Position numbers and translations under genes: made by a program. DNA of 64,000 nucleotides from Gemmiger sp. An194 (GTDB lineage: Bacteria; Bacillota; Clostridia; Oscillospirales; Ruminococcaceae), in contig NZ_NFKA01000008.1 in the NCBI RefSeq assembly GCF_002160145.1, forward strand, positions 1 through 64,000, written 5' to 3'. The notes beneath the pieces were generated by a model. The model did no database searches, was not told the DNA's origin, and saw nothing but the letters and a program-made list of their open reading frames with translations. This document shows, one piece after another, positions 40,998-48,353 of this stretch. Positions within the stretch are counted from its first letter, which is position 1, and every line of letters begins with the position of its first letter.

Positions 40998-41103
40998 TTG
41001 ATTTTACGGTAGGATATGGTACACTTAAGCTACACTGTTAAGCCCGGAAGAAAGGAAGCAATCCCGGCGAACTATTGCTGAAGGTGGCGGAGAATTTCCG
41101 CCC
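40998..41103 (+). promoter_or_regulatory. Promoter and structured leader of the 41118 gene
   Basis: TTGATT (40998-41003) and TACACT (41020-41025) are 16 bases apart. The leader of about 90 bases contains the hairpin GGCGGA...TCCGCC (41087-41103) just before the ribosome binding site. No known riboswitch class is recognised. Confidence 0.4.
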
Positions 41104-41117
41104 AAAGGAGAAATTGT

Positions 41118-42446
41118 ATGTATGAATTAAGCATGTTGTTCCTGTATTTTATTATCTATGCCTTTCTGGGTTGGTGCGCTGAGGTTGCGGTCACCGCGGT
41201 GAAGCAGCGCCGGTTTGTGAACCGAGGCGTCATGAACGGTCCCATTGTTCCGCTTTACGGCCTGATGGCCACCCTGGCCGGCGTTTTTCTGGAACCGGGA
41301 GAAAATAATCTTTTTGTGTTTGTGCTGGGCTCTGTGGTTCTGTGTGCCGCCATTGAAGTGGTGGCCGGTGTCATTCTGGAGCGGCAGTTTGGCCGGCGCT
41401 GGTGGGATTACTCCGACCGGCCCATGAACCTGAAGGGCTATATCTGCCTGGAGAGTTCTCTGGTTAAGGGCATTCTGGTGGCTCTGGCCGTGCGCTTTTT
41501 GACCCCGGTGCTGCACTGGGGCCTGAGCTTCCTGCCTGCAATTGCATTGCAGATTCTGGCGCTGGTGCTGGCAGTTGTGCTGGCGGTGGACGGTTTGGTC
41601 ATGGTCTATGGCGTGCATGCGGTGCGCCGCCGCTGGAAGATGAGCGGCCCCATTGCGGAATATCTGCAGCAGGCCAGCGAGACCATCGGCGATGGCGTGA
41701 CCACCCGCACCCTGGGCTGGTATCACGGCTACCAGAAACGGCATCTGGCCAAGGCCTTCCCCAACCTGACCCGCTTGTCCGGTGAGGAGGTGCGTCCCGC
41801 CTCCAATGTTTTTGCCGAGGGCATCGGCTTTTATAAGCTGTTCTGGCTGTTTCTGATCGGTGCCTTTGTGGGCGATCTGATCGAGACCGTTTTCGTGTGG
41901 GGCACCTCCGGCGTGCTGATGAGCCGCAGCAGTCTTCTGTATGGTCCGTTCAGCGTGGTCTGGGGCCTGGGTGCGGCGATCCTCACCGTGGTGCTGCGCG
42001 GCCTGATGGACAAGAGCGACCGTTACATTTTCGTAGGCGGCGCGCTGATGGGCGGCGTGTACGAGTATATGTGCAGCGTGGTCACCGAGAAGCTGTTCGG
42101 CAAGGTTTTCTGGGATTACAGCAAGATCCCCTTCAACCTGAACGGCCGTATCAACCTGCTGTACTGTGTGTTCTGGGGCATTGCCGCGGTGGTCTGGGTC
42201 AAGGAGGTCTACCCCCGCCTCTCGGCCCTGATCGAGAAGATCCCCATGAAGGTGGGCAAGGTGCTCACCTGGGTGCTGGTGGTTTTGCTGGCAGTGGATG
42301 TGGCTCTCTCCTGCATGGCGCTGGGCCGTATGGACCAGCGGGAAAAGGGCATTCCCGCCACCAACGCGGTGCAGCAATTCCTGGATGAGCAGTATCCGGA
42401 TGAATATCTCACCCAGCGGTATCAGAATATGAAGCTTGCGGGCTGA
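41118..42446 (+). CDS. PF06541-type membrane protein with internal duplication
   Basis: A 442-residue membrane protein composed of two copies of the PF06541 (putative ABC transporter permease, CmpB-like) domain. Copy 1 spans about 1-200 (YFIIYAFLGWCAEV, FGRRWWDYSDRPMNLKGYICLE) and copy 2 about 235-400 (FLIGAFVGDLIETV, FGKVFWDYSKIPFNLNGRINLL). The paired WDYS and NL.G motifs show an ancient duplication. Most family members have one copy. A final helix and a short soluble tail end the protein. AAAGGAG precedes the start. No transporter function has been proven for the family. Confidence 0.85.
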   Translation: MYELSMLFLYFIIYAFLGWCAEVAVTAVKQRRFVNRGVMNGPIVPLYGLMATLAGVFLEPGENNLFVFVLGSVVLCAAIEVVAGVILERQFGRRWWDYSDRPMNLKGYICLESSLVKGILVALAVRFLTPVLHWGLSFLPAIALQILALVLAVVLAVDGLVMVYGVHAVRRRWKMSGPIAEYLQQASETIGDGVTTRTLGWYHGYQKRHLAKAFPNLTRLSGEEVRPASNVFAEGIGFYKLFWLFLIGAFVGDLIETVFVWGTSGVLMSRSSLLYGPFSVVWGLGAAILTVVLRGLMDKSDRYIFVGGALMGGVYEYMCSVVTEKLFGKVFWDYSKIPFNLNGRINLLYCVFWGIAAVVWVKEVYPRLSALIEKIPMKVGKVLTWVLVVLLAVDVALSCMALGRMDQREKGIPATNAVQQFLDEQYPDEYLTQRYQNMKLAG

Positions 42447-42460
42447 TTGGCCCGAAACAG

Positions 42461-42500
42461 AAAAAACGCGCTCTGGTCTCTGGCCAGGGCGCGTTTTTTG
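42461..42500. terminator. Bidirectional intrinsic terminator
   Basis: AAAAAACGCGCTCTGG pairs with CCAGGGCGCGTTTTTT with one wobble region; it serves convergent genes. Confidence 0.85.
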
Positions 42501-42506
42501 TTCCGT

Positions 42507-43205
42507 TTACATAAGACTTTCCGGCGGGGTCAGATCCGCGGGGACCGGAGCATTTACCGTCAGGCTGGAGGGGGTGACGCGGCAGTCGTAGGTCAGCAGT
42601 GTGACGCCGGCCTCCACCGCCCGGCGCAGCGCATGGCCGAAGTCCGGGTGGGTGGCCCAGTTGGGGGAGAATTGCTTCATCCCCTCCATTTGAAGCAGGA
42701 TCATCACATAGCAGCGCCAGCCCTGACCGGCCAGAGCAGCCAGCTCCTCCACATGCTTGAGCCCCCGCAGGGTGGGTGCGTCCGGGAAGCGGGCAAAGCC
42801 GTTTTCCTCCAGGGTGCAGCCCTTTACCTCCATTAGAATCTTCTCCTCGCCCCGACGGGCAAAGAAGTCGAAGCGGGAAGCACCCAGCTTATACTCGGCG
42901 CGCAGCTCGTCCAGGGGACCGATGCCGCCTGCGGCCAGCCATTCCGCCACCGCCTGATTGGGGGCAGCGGAATCCATATTCACCAGAAGGCCGTCCTTGT
43001 CCACAGCGATCAGGTCGTAGGGCGTTTTGCGGGCGGGATTGTCGCCCGGCTGCAGGTAAACGGTACAGCCCGGGCGCAGCAGCTCGGCGCAGCGGCCGGT
43101 ATTTTTTACGTGGACATTCAGAATCTGCCCCTCCAGCTCCACCCGGGCGATGAACCGGTTGGGGCGGCTGAGAAAGTGGGCGGGAACAACGGCGGAATAT
43201 TGCAT
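42507..43205 (-). CDS. sfsA: SfsA family protein (DNA/RNA nuclease SfsA)
   Basis: A 232-residue SfsA homologue of standard length. The N-terminal OB-like part has FIARVELEGQILNVHVKNTGRCAELL (about 19-44), and the nuclease-like core shows GASRFDFF and ILMEVKGCTLEENG..RFPDAPT.RG.KH (about 130-160), with the Asp/Glu/Lys of a PD-(D/E)XK-type site. The name comes from sugar fermentation stimulation; nuclease activity was later reported for the family. AGGAGG before the ATG at 43205 fixes the start. Confidence 0.94.
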   Translation of the reverse strand: MQYSAVVPAHFLSRPNRFIARVELEGQILNVHVKNTGRCAELLRPGCTVYLQPGDNPARKTPYDLIAVDKDGLLVNMDSAAPNQAVAEWLAAGGIGPLDELRAEYKLGASRFDFFARRGEEKILMEVKGCTLEENGFARFPDAPTLRGLKHVEELAALAGQGWRCYVMILLQMEGMKQFSPNWATHPDFGHALRRAVEAGVTLLTYDCRVTPSSLTVNAPVPADLTPPESLM

Positions 43206-43294
43206 AGAAAGCGGCCTCCTGAAATGTGGCTGGCATTTTTTTTCTGACGAATTTTGGCACAATTGTGAAGTATTCTTCGCAGGGGCGCAACCAC

Positions 43295-43323
43295 TGGATT
43301 TTAACAGAATAATATGGTATAAT
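43295..43323 (+). promoter_or_regulatory. Possible promoter upstream of the MITE and lectin gene
   Basis: TGGATT (43295-43300), 17 bases, TATAAT (43318-43323). It lies upstream of the MITE copy, so a transcript to the lectin gene at 43607 would run through the repeat. Confidence 0.4.
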
Positions 43324-43405
43324 CAGGCAAGAAACAAAGCAAAAGGCAAACGTGTCAGCTTTGGAGGAGAGAGGAACGTACGGCTGGCTTGGTTTGCGGT
43401 TTCAG

Positions 43406-43579
43406 GGCGATACCGCATCATTATTCCAGGTGGTGGAGCACGCCGGAAAATTTTTTGTGAGATGAACCAAAACGCGCAGACAAGCCTTGGTGGCTTGGCG
43501 AGCATTTTGGGAAAATATTACGGAAAATTTTGGCGTGATACGCGCCTGAGGCTTGAACCGTGAATTGTGCGGTATTGCC
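43406..43579 (-). mobile_element. MITE-like structured repeat, copy 2
   Basis: A 174-bp element homologous to 18810-18981 in reverse orientation. The right end read inward is GGCAATACCGCACAATTC and the left end is GGCGATACCGCATCATTATTC, giving imperfect terminal inverted repeats. The internal hairpin (43479-43486 with 43492-43499) keeps the same loop, and one base pair is changed on both sides relative to copy 1. It ends 27 bases before the lectin gene start. It also carries the reading frame MLAKPPRLVCAFW, similar to copy 1, with no sign of translation. Confidence 0.75.
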
Positions 43580-43606
43580 TTAGATAAGGAAGGAGCAGCG
43601 AACATC

Positions 43607-44509
43607 ATGAAAAAGACGGTTCAGACGGTAATCAGTCCCGATAAATTCTACACCATTGCAAGTGCAAATGGCAAGGTTGTTGAAGTAGCGGATTTCAACA
43701 CTGAAAATGGCGCGGCCATTCAGCTGTGGGATTACGCGGGCGAAGAGTGGCAGCAGTGGTCCTTCGTGCGCGCCGGGGAAGGCGTGTATCGCATCTGCAA
43801 CCGCTTCACCGGTAAGATGCTCGACCTGATCGCCGGCGGCGTGGTAGACGGCACCTGGCTGCACCAGTGGGAAGGCACCAGCGGCTCCAGCCAGCTGTGG
43901 GTTCTGGAGAACACCGGCGACGGCCGAGTGAAGATCAAGTCTAACCTGTCCGGCAAGTGCCTGGATGTGGTGGGCATGAGCCAGGACAACGGCGCCCGCC
44001 TGCAGATCTGGCAGGATGTGAACGGCGACAACCAGCTGTGGGTCGTGGAGGAAGTAAAGGCCAAGAGAGCCAGCCGCAAAAAGGCTGAGCCCGCGGACGA
44101 AGCTGCTCCCGCCGAGGAAGCCAAGCCCGCAAAGAAGACCGCCGCCCGCAAGCCCGCGGCCAAGAAGACCGCTGCCAAAAAGACCGAGGAAGCAGAGGCC
44201 CCCAAGAAGCCCCGCGCTGCCCGCAAAAAGGCTGAGCCCGCCGCCGAGGCGCCCAAGGCCCTGAAGGCTGCCGAGGAGCAGAAGGCTTTGAAGGCCGCTG
44301 AAGAGCAGAAGGCCCTGAAAGCCGCCGAGGAGCAGAAAGCTCTGAAGGCTGCTGAAGAGCAGAAGGCCTTGAAGGCCGCTGAGGAAACCAAGGCCCTGAA
44401 GGCTGCCGAGGAACAGAAGGCCGCGGAAGCTGTGAAGCCGGTTGAGGCTCCGAAGCCCGCTCCTAAGCCGAACCTGAAAAAGGTGGGCAAGCGCCGCGCT
44501 GCCAAGTAA
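43607..44509 (+). CDS. Ricin-type lectin domain protein with Lys/Ala-rich repeat tail
   Basis: A 300-residue protein without a signal peptide. Residues about 10-150 form a ricin B-like beta-trefoil: three repeats with the QLW/QQW hallmark (IQLWDYAGEEWQQW, LHQWEGTSGSSQLW, LQIWQDVNGDNQLW). The rest is low complexity. First comes a KKTAARKPAAKKTAAKK stretch like histone H1 or HU tails (about 185-220). Then six repeats of about nine residues based on KALKAAEEQ (44254-44428, 27-bp DNA period). It ends with a Pro/Lys-rich tail. The lectin part could bind carbohydrate and the tail nucleic acid or wall polymer; neither is shown. AAGGAAGGAG precedes the start. Confidence 0.82.
   Translation: MKKTVQTVISPDKFYTIASANGKVVEVADFNTENGAAIQLWDYAGEEWQQWSFVRAGEGVYRICNRFTGKMLDLIAGGVVDGTWLHQWEGTSGSSQLWVLENTGDGRVKIKSNLSGKCLDVVGMSQDNGARLQIWQDVNGDNQLWVVEEVKAKRASRKKAEPADEAAPAEEAKPAKKTAARKPAAKKTAAKKTEEAEAPKKPRAARKKAEPAAEAPKALKAAEEQKALKAAEEQKALKAAEEQKALKAAEEQKALKAAEETKALKAAEEQKAAEAVKPVEAPKPAPKPNLKKVGKRRAAK
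44254..44428 (+). repeat. 27-bp tandem coding repeats (KALKAAEEQ)
   Basis: About six copies of a 27-base unit with frequent synonymous differences, encoding KALKAAEEQ-like nonapeptides that should form a charged helix. Synonymous divergence suggests selection on the peptide. Confidence 0.85.
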
Positions 44510-44540
44510 TCTGAGCACGGCAATTTAAATAGAACGCAGG

Positions 44541-44626
44541 GCGGTCCGCCTGCCCTGGAGAGAGATGTTCCGGTGATTTGCGTCGCCGGCGTCCCGCCCC
44601 AGGCAGGTGGGCTGCTTTTTATGTGC
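44541..44626 (+). terminator. Probable terminator after the lectin gene
   Basis: A long stem (CCGCCTGCCCTGG near 44546-44558 with CCAGGCAGGTGGGC near 44599-44612, one bulge) followed by TGCTTTTTA. Confidence 0.5.
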
Positions 44627-44735
44627 AGCGATGCAAAATGTGAAATTTTGCCGCGTCTGTGATTATGCTACAGTAACCGCGTGGCCAGTTTTGCTATACT
44701 GATACATATTCTTACCATGGGAGGACCATTCGCTT

Positions 44736-46082
44736 ATGGGTTTTAATCTGGAAACCAGTGTTTCGGTGTTTACGGTATTCATACAGGGCCTGCTCAGTTT
44801 TTTCTCGCCCTGCGTACTGCCGCTGGTACCGCTTTATCTGGGTTATCTGGCGGGCGGCACGGCCAGTGCCAGTCTGACCGACAAGCAGCGCCGCCGCATT
44901 GCGCTGCGCAATACCATCTTCTTCATTCTGGGTGTAAGCTTTGCCTTTTTCATGCTGGGTCTGGGCTTCACGGCGCTGGGCAAGCTGCTCAGCGGCAACC
45001 GGGCTCTGGTAGCCCGGCTGGGCGGTATTCTGATCATCCTGCTGGGCCTGTATCAGGTGGGCTTTTTGCAGGTGGACGCTTTGCAGAAGGAACGCCGCCT
45101 GCCCTTTGATCTGAACCGGTTCAGCATGAACCCGCTCACCGCCCTGATCCTGGGTTTCACCTTCAGCTTTGCCTGGACACCCTGTGTGGGCCCGGCGCTC
45201 ACCAGTGTGCTGGTTATGGCCGGTTCCTCCGCCTCCCGGACCCAGGGCTTCTTGCTCATCGGCGTGTATACCCTGGGCTTTGTGCTGCCTTTTCTGGCGG
45301 TGGGCCTGTTCACCAGCCAGGTGCTGTCCTTCTTCCGCCGCCATACCTCCTGGCTCAAGTACACCGCCAAGGCGGGCGGCGTGCTGCTGATCCTGATGGG
45401 TGTAATGATGTTTACCGGCTGGATGAACAGCTTCACCGGTTATCTGTCCGGCGTGGGCGGTTCCGGCACTGGGGCATCCTCGTCCCAGGCGGTAAGCAGC
45501 AGTCAGCCGGAGTTTCAGGCTGAAAGCCAGCCGCAGGCCAGCAGCGCCCCGGCGGAATCGGGCACTTCCAGCCAGCCGGAGAGTGCGGCCAGCAGCCCGG
45601 AGGAAGAGGAGTACCCGGTGGTTGCCGCGCCGGACTTCACTCTGGTAGACCAGTACGGCAATGAGCATACCCTTTCCGACTACAAGGGTAAGACCGTATT
45701 CCTGAACTTCTGGGCTACCTGGTGCGGTCCCTGTAAAAAGGAGATGCCGGATATCCAGCAGCTGTATCTGGACCACGGCGAAAACACCGGTGATGTGATC
45801 ATTCTGGGCGTGGCTGCACCGAAGAGTGAGGACAACCCCTTCAATCAGGAGACCCTGGATGCGGACGGCATTGCAGACTTCCTGGAGGAGGGCGGCTACA
45901 CCTATCCGGTGCTGATGGATACCACCGGCGATGTACTGATGAACTACGGCATCTCGGCTTTCCCCACCACCTTCATGATCGACAGCGAGGGCAACCTGTT
46001 TGGCTATCTGCAGGGCAGCATGACCCGCGAGATCATGGACAGCATCATCGACCAGACCGTGAGCGGCATTCGGGCAAACTGA
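44736..46082 (+). CDS. CcdA-TlpA fusion: membrane thiol transporter with periplasm-side thioredoxin domain
   Basis: A 448-residue fusion. Residues 1-235 are a CcdA/DsbD-type six-helix domain with SFFSPCVLPLVPLYLGYLAGG (about 22-42) and SFAWTPCVGPAL (about 142-153) supplying the two redox cysteines. A Ser/Gln-rich linker (about 240-295) leads to a TlpA/ResA-type thioredoxin domain with FWATWCGPCKKEMPDI (active CGPC near 329-332). It would pass electrons from cytoplasmic thioredoxin to substrates outside the membrane within one polypeptide. GGGAGGA precedes the start; TATACT lies near 44694. Single gene with terminator. Confidence 0.93.
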   Translation: MGFNLETSVSVFTVFIQGLLSFFSPCVLPLVPLYLGYLAGGTASASLTDKQRRRIALRNTIFFILGVSFAFFMLGLGFTALGKLLSGNRALVARLGGILIILLGLYQVGFLQVDALQKERRLPFDLNRFSMNPLTALILGFTFSFAWTPCVGPALTSVLVMAGSSASRTQGFLLIGVYTLGFVLPFLAVGLFTSQVLSFFRRHTSWLKYTAKAGGVLLILMGVMMFTGWMNSFTGYLSGVGGSGTGASSSQAVSSSQPEFQAESQPQASSAPAESGTSSQPESAASSPEEEEYPVVAAPDFTLVDQYGNEHTLSDYKGKTVFLNFWATWCGPCKKEMPDIQQLYLDHGENTGDVIILGVAAPKSEDNPFNQETLDADGIADFLEEGGYTYPVLMDTTGDVLMNYGISAFPTTFMIDSEGNLFGYLQGSMTREIMDSIIDQTVSGIRAN

Positions 46083-46111
46083 TCCCGCCATCGGCCGATT
46101 GATATTGGAAA

Positions 46112-46158
46112 AAGAAAGAGGCGTTTTCCCGCAAATGGGGAAAACGCCTCTTTTTTGA
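46112..46158 (+). terminator. Intrinsic terminator after the CcdA-TlpA gene
   Basis: A 16-bp stem (46115-46130 with 46137-46152) and a T6 tract. Confidence 0.88.
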
Positions 46159-46166
46159 GAAAATAC

Positions 46167-46194
46167 TTGACAAATGCAGATAAATTCATATAAT
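46167..46194 (+). promoter_or_regulatory. Promoter of the MarR/flavodoxin operon
   Basis: TTGACA (46167-46172), 16 bases, TATAAT (46189-46194), 40 bases before the MarR start. Confidence 0.8.
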
Positions 46195-46216
46195 TGATTT
46201 TGTCAGTGAAAATCAA
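46194..46216 (+). promoter_or_regulatory. Inverted repeat operator for the MarR/flavodoxin operon
   Basis: Perfect 8-base arms TTGATTTT (46194-46201) and AAAATCAA (46209-46216) around GTCAGTG, covering the expected transcription start. It is well placed for repression by the MarR protein encoded just downstream. Confidence 0.65.
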
Positions 46217-46234
46217 ACAGGAGGAAGACGGAAC

Positions 46235-46720
46235 ATGGAACAGACACTAGCGTTCTATATCAATCTTCTGCGGGGGGACTTCACCCAATTCTGCGCCCAG
46301 CGGCTCAAGGAGCTGGGGCTTTCTCAGGGGCTGCTTTACTTTTTGCTGTATGTGGGGCGGCATCCGGGCTGTTCAGCAGGGGAGCTGGCCTCGGTGATCG
46401 GGGCGGACAGCGGCCATACCACCCGCTCGGTGGAAAAGCTGGTGCAGCAGGGCTTCATGACTCGCACCCGTTCCCAGCAGGATAAACGGGCGGTGGTGCT
46501 GGAGCTGACCGAACAGGGCCGGGAGGCCTTTGTTCAGGCGGGCCGGTGGTTCTATCAGTGGGAAGCCCAGCGCACCCAGGGCATGAGCGAGGAAGAGGTG
46601 ACGCAGCTGAAGGGGCTGCTGCAAAAAGCAATGGCCGGTATCCCCATGCCAAAATCCCCCATGGAATCGGCTCCGGGGCCGGTGCGAAAAGCAATCCGCA
46701 AGGAAACTTGTCAGGAATAA
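46235..46720 (+). CDS. MarR family transcriptional regulator
   Basis: A 161-residue MarR protein. The winged helix contains LSQGLLYFLLYVGRHPGCSAGELASVIGADSGHTTRSVEKLVQQGFMTRTRSQQDKRAVVLELTEQG (about 28-90), with the wing at QQDKRAV. AGGAGGAAG precedes the start. It is followed after 60 bases by a flavodoxin gene, and a perfect inverted repeat at its transcription start suggests autoregulation. Control of a flavodoxin suggests a redox or quinone-type ligand, which is inference. Confidence 0.9.
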   Translation: MEQTLAFYINLLRGDFTQFCAQRLKELGLSQGLLYFLLYVGRHPGCSAGELASVIGADSGHTTRSVEKLVQQGFMTRTRSQQDKRAVVLELTEQGREAFVQAGRWFYQWEAQRTQGMSEEEVTQLKGLLQKAMAGIPMPKSPMESAPGPVRKAIRKETCQE

Positions 46721-46780
46721 ATCACCCATCACCGCCGCCAGGCTGGCGGCAATCTGCAACCATGCAGGAAAGGAAAAACT

Positions 46781-47284
46781 ATGCGTTACTCCATTGTATA
46801 TTCCAGCAACACCGGCAACACCCGCCAGCTGGCCGAGGCAATTGAACAGCAGCTGCCCACCGGGGAGCTGCTCTATTGCGGCGCGCCGGACGCGGCAGCG
46901 CTGCAGGCGGATGTGCTGTTTGTGGGCTTCTGGACCGATAAAGGCAGCTGTGATGCAAAGGTGGCCGAGCTGTTGAAGCAGGCAGAAGGCAAGACCGTGT
47001 ATCTGTTCGGCACCGCCGGGTTCGGCCAGAGCCAGCAGTACTTCGATCAGATCCTGGCCCGTGTGCGGGAAAACCTGCCCGCCGGTGCGGTGTATGGCGG
47101 CGGCTATATGTGCCAGGGCCGGATGCCCCAGGCAGTGCGCAGCCGCTACGAGGCCATGCAGGCCAAGGAGCCGGAGAACGCCCGCTATCAGATGCTCATC
47201 GAGAACTTTGATGCGGCGCTGGCCCACCCGGATACCAACGATCTGGAAGCCGCTGCTGCCTGGGCCAAAGGCTGCCTGGCGTAA
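46781..47284 (+). CDS. Flavodoxin family protein
   Basis: A 167-residue flavodoxin-fold protein. The FMN phosphate loop is SSNTGNT (about 8-14), the FWTDKGSC segment (about 51-58) and the TAGFGQSQQY loop (about 79-88) line the flavin site. The C-terminal 30 residues are helical and rich in Ala. It resembles the BilS/flavodoxin-like electron carriers of gut Clostridia as well as generic ones; the exact partner is unknown. Ends at a bidirectional terminator. Confidence 0.88.
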   Translation: MRYSIVYSSNTGNTRQLAEAIEQQLPTGELLYCGAPDAAALQADVLFVGFWTDKGSCDAKVAELLKQAEGKTVYLFGTAGFGQSQQYFDQILARVRENLPAGAVYGGGYMCQGRMPQAVRSRYEAMQAKEPENARYQMLIENFDAALAHPDTNDLEAAAAWAKGCLA

Positions 47285-47301
47285 GTATTTCCAAAAATAA
47301 C

Positions 47302-47348
47302 AAAAGCACTGGAAACGGGCAGGGTATGCCGTTCCCAGTGCTTTTTTG
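47302..47348. terminator. Bidirectional intrinsic terminator
   Basis: AAAAGCACTGG pairs with CCAGTGCTTTT around a GC-rich inner loop, with T-runs both ways; shared by convergent genes. Confidence 0.85.
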
Positions 47349-47360
47349 TTGCAGAAAAAA

Positions 47361-48353
47361 TCAGTCCACCGTCAGGTTGGGCCGGTCCTGGTCGCCGTCT
47401 GCCTTGAACAGCACGAACTGGTCCGGGTTATTGGTGAAGTAATAGTATTCGGTGTTCTCGAAGAGGGGAGGAGTGAGATAGTTGGGCAGGATATTCTCAC
47501 TGTCCTCGCCCCGCTCGCAGAAGCCTGCTGCCGCAAACACTTCGGCGGGAATGCCCGCGCAGTAGCACTCGGCGTATTCCGCCCCGGCGGCATGGAGCAG
47601 GCTGTCAATGGCCTTGCCCAGCCGTGGAAGTGTTTCGTCCCGGCCGATGAAGTCCACGATGCGCAGCACCTTGCCGCAGCCGCTGTCCACCACCCGGGCC
47701 ACAAGGCAGGCCAGCGTTACGCCGTTCTCCCGGGCACAGTATACATCATATGTAAGATGAGGGAAGGCGAAATACCGACGGGTCAGGTACCACAGGTCCT
47801 TTTTGGGGGTGTGGGGCGTTTCGGGCAGACCCAGCTCGGCCAGCTGCTCCGGGCTGTTTACCCGTTCCAGCGTCAGGTCGCCGCCCACCGGCAGTACGGT
47901 GGGGTCTGTCACCCGGGCGAGGGTGTAGTGTTCCTGACCGGAAAGCCGGTAGAAGTGGGGCACCCGGTCTGCGTGCCAGCCGAGGAACCGGTAAAAGGCC
48001 ATGGTCTTGGGCCGGATGTTGTTGCAGGCCACCACCGAAGCACCGGTGAGTTCGGGCAGGGCGTTCATCAGGTCCAGCCCCACACCATTGTGGCCCTTCT
48101 TCGCCACCCACACCGAGACCCAGATGTCCGGCGTGGGGGATTCGTTGGCCCGGATGTATCCGGCCACCGCCAGCAGCTGGCCGTTTTCCTCGGCCAGCGC
48201 GTATTGCAGCGCATCGCCGCTGCGGTAGTAAAAGTTGAAATATTCCGGCAGGTTCACCAGCGGCAGCTTCCAGTCAAAGTTTTCGTTGATGAAGCCAATC
48301 ACCCGTTCGGTCTCCTCCGGCCGGGCAAGGCGCAGGGTCAGAGAATCGCTCAT
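47361..48353 (-). CDS. GNAT family acyltransferase
   Basis: A 330-residue protein. The first 140 residues are a GNAT fold, with beta strands around LLAVAGYIRANESPTPDIWVSVWVAKKGHNGVGLDLMNAL (about 61-100) carrying the acyl-CoA or acyl-ACP pyrophosphate loop. The C-terminal half (about 160-330) is a second, more divergent domain that may be a GNAT repeat (LACLVARVVDSGCGKVLRIVDFIG). It is the last gene of the FkbH/ACP cluster and overlaps the SDR gene by 4 bases. It could transfer the carrier-bound acyl group to its final acceptor; this is inference. Confidence 0.8.
   Translation of the reverse strand: MSDSLTLRLARPEETERVIGFINENFDWKLPLVNLPEYFNFYYRSGDALQYALAEENGQLLAVAGYIRANESPTPDIWVSVWVAKKGHNGVGLDLMNALPELTGASVVACNNIRPKTMAFYRFLGWHADRVPHFYRLSGQEHYTLARVTDPTVLPVGGDLTLERVNSPEQLAELGLPETPHTPKKDLWYLTRRYFAFPHLTYDVYCARENGVTLACLVARVVDSGCGKVLRIVDFIGRDETLPRLGKAIDSLLHAAGAEYAECYCAGIPAEVFAAAGFCERGEDSENILPNYLTPPLFENTEYYYFTNNPDQFVLFKADGDQDRPNLTVD

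Noticed and set aside
43323-43505. Small minus-strand ORF MLAKPPRLVC in MITE copy 2
   Set aside because: No ribosome binding site; similarity to copy 1 is explained by repeat homology. Kept as a note in the MITE finding only.
44254-44428. Possible CRISPR-like array of 27-bp repeats
   Set aside because: The repeats are contiguous without spacers, in frame, and encode KALKAAEEQ nonapeptides.
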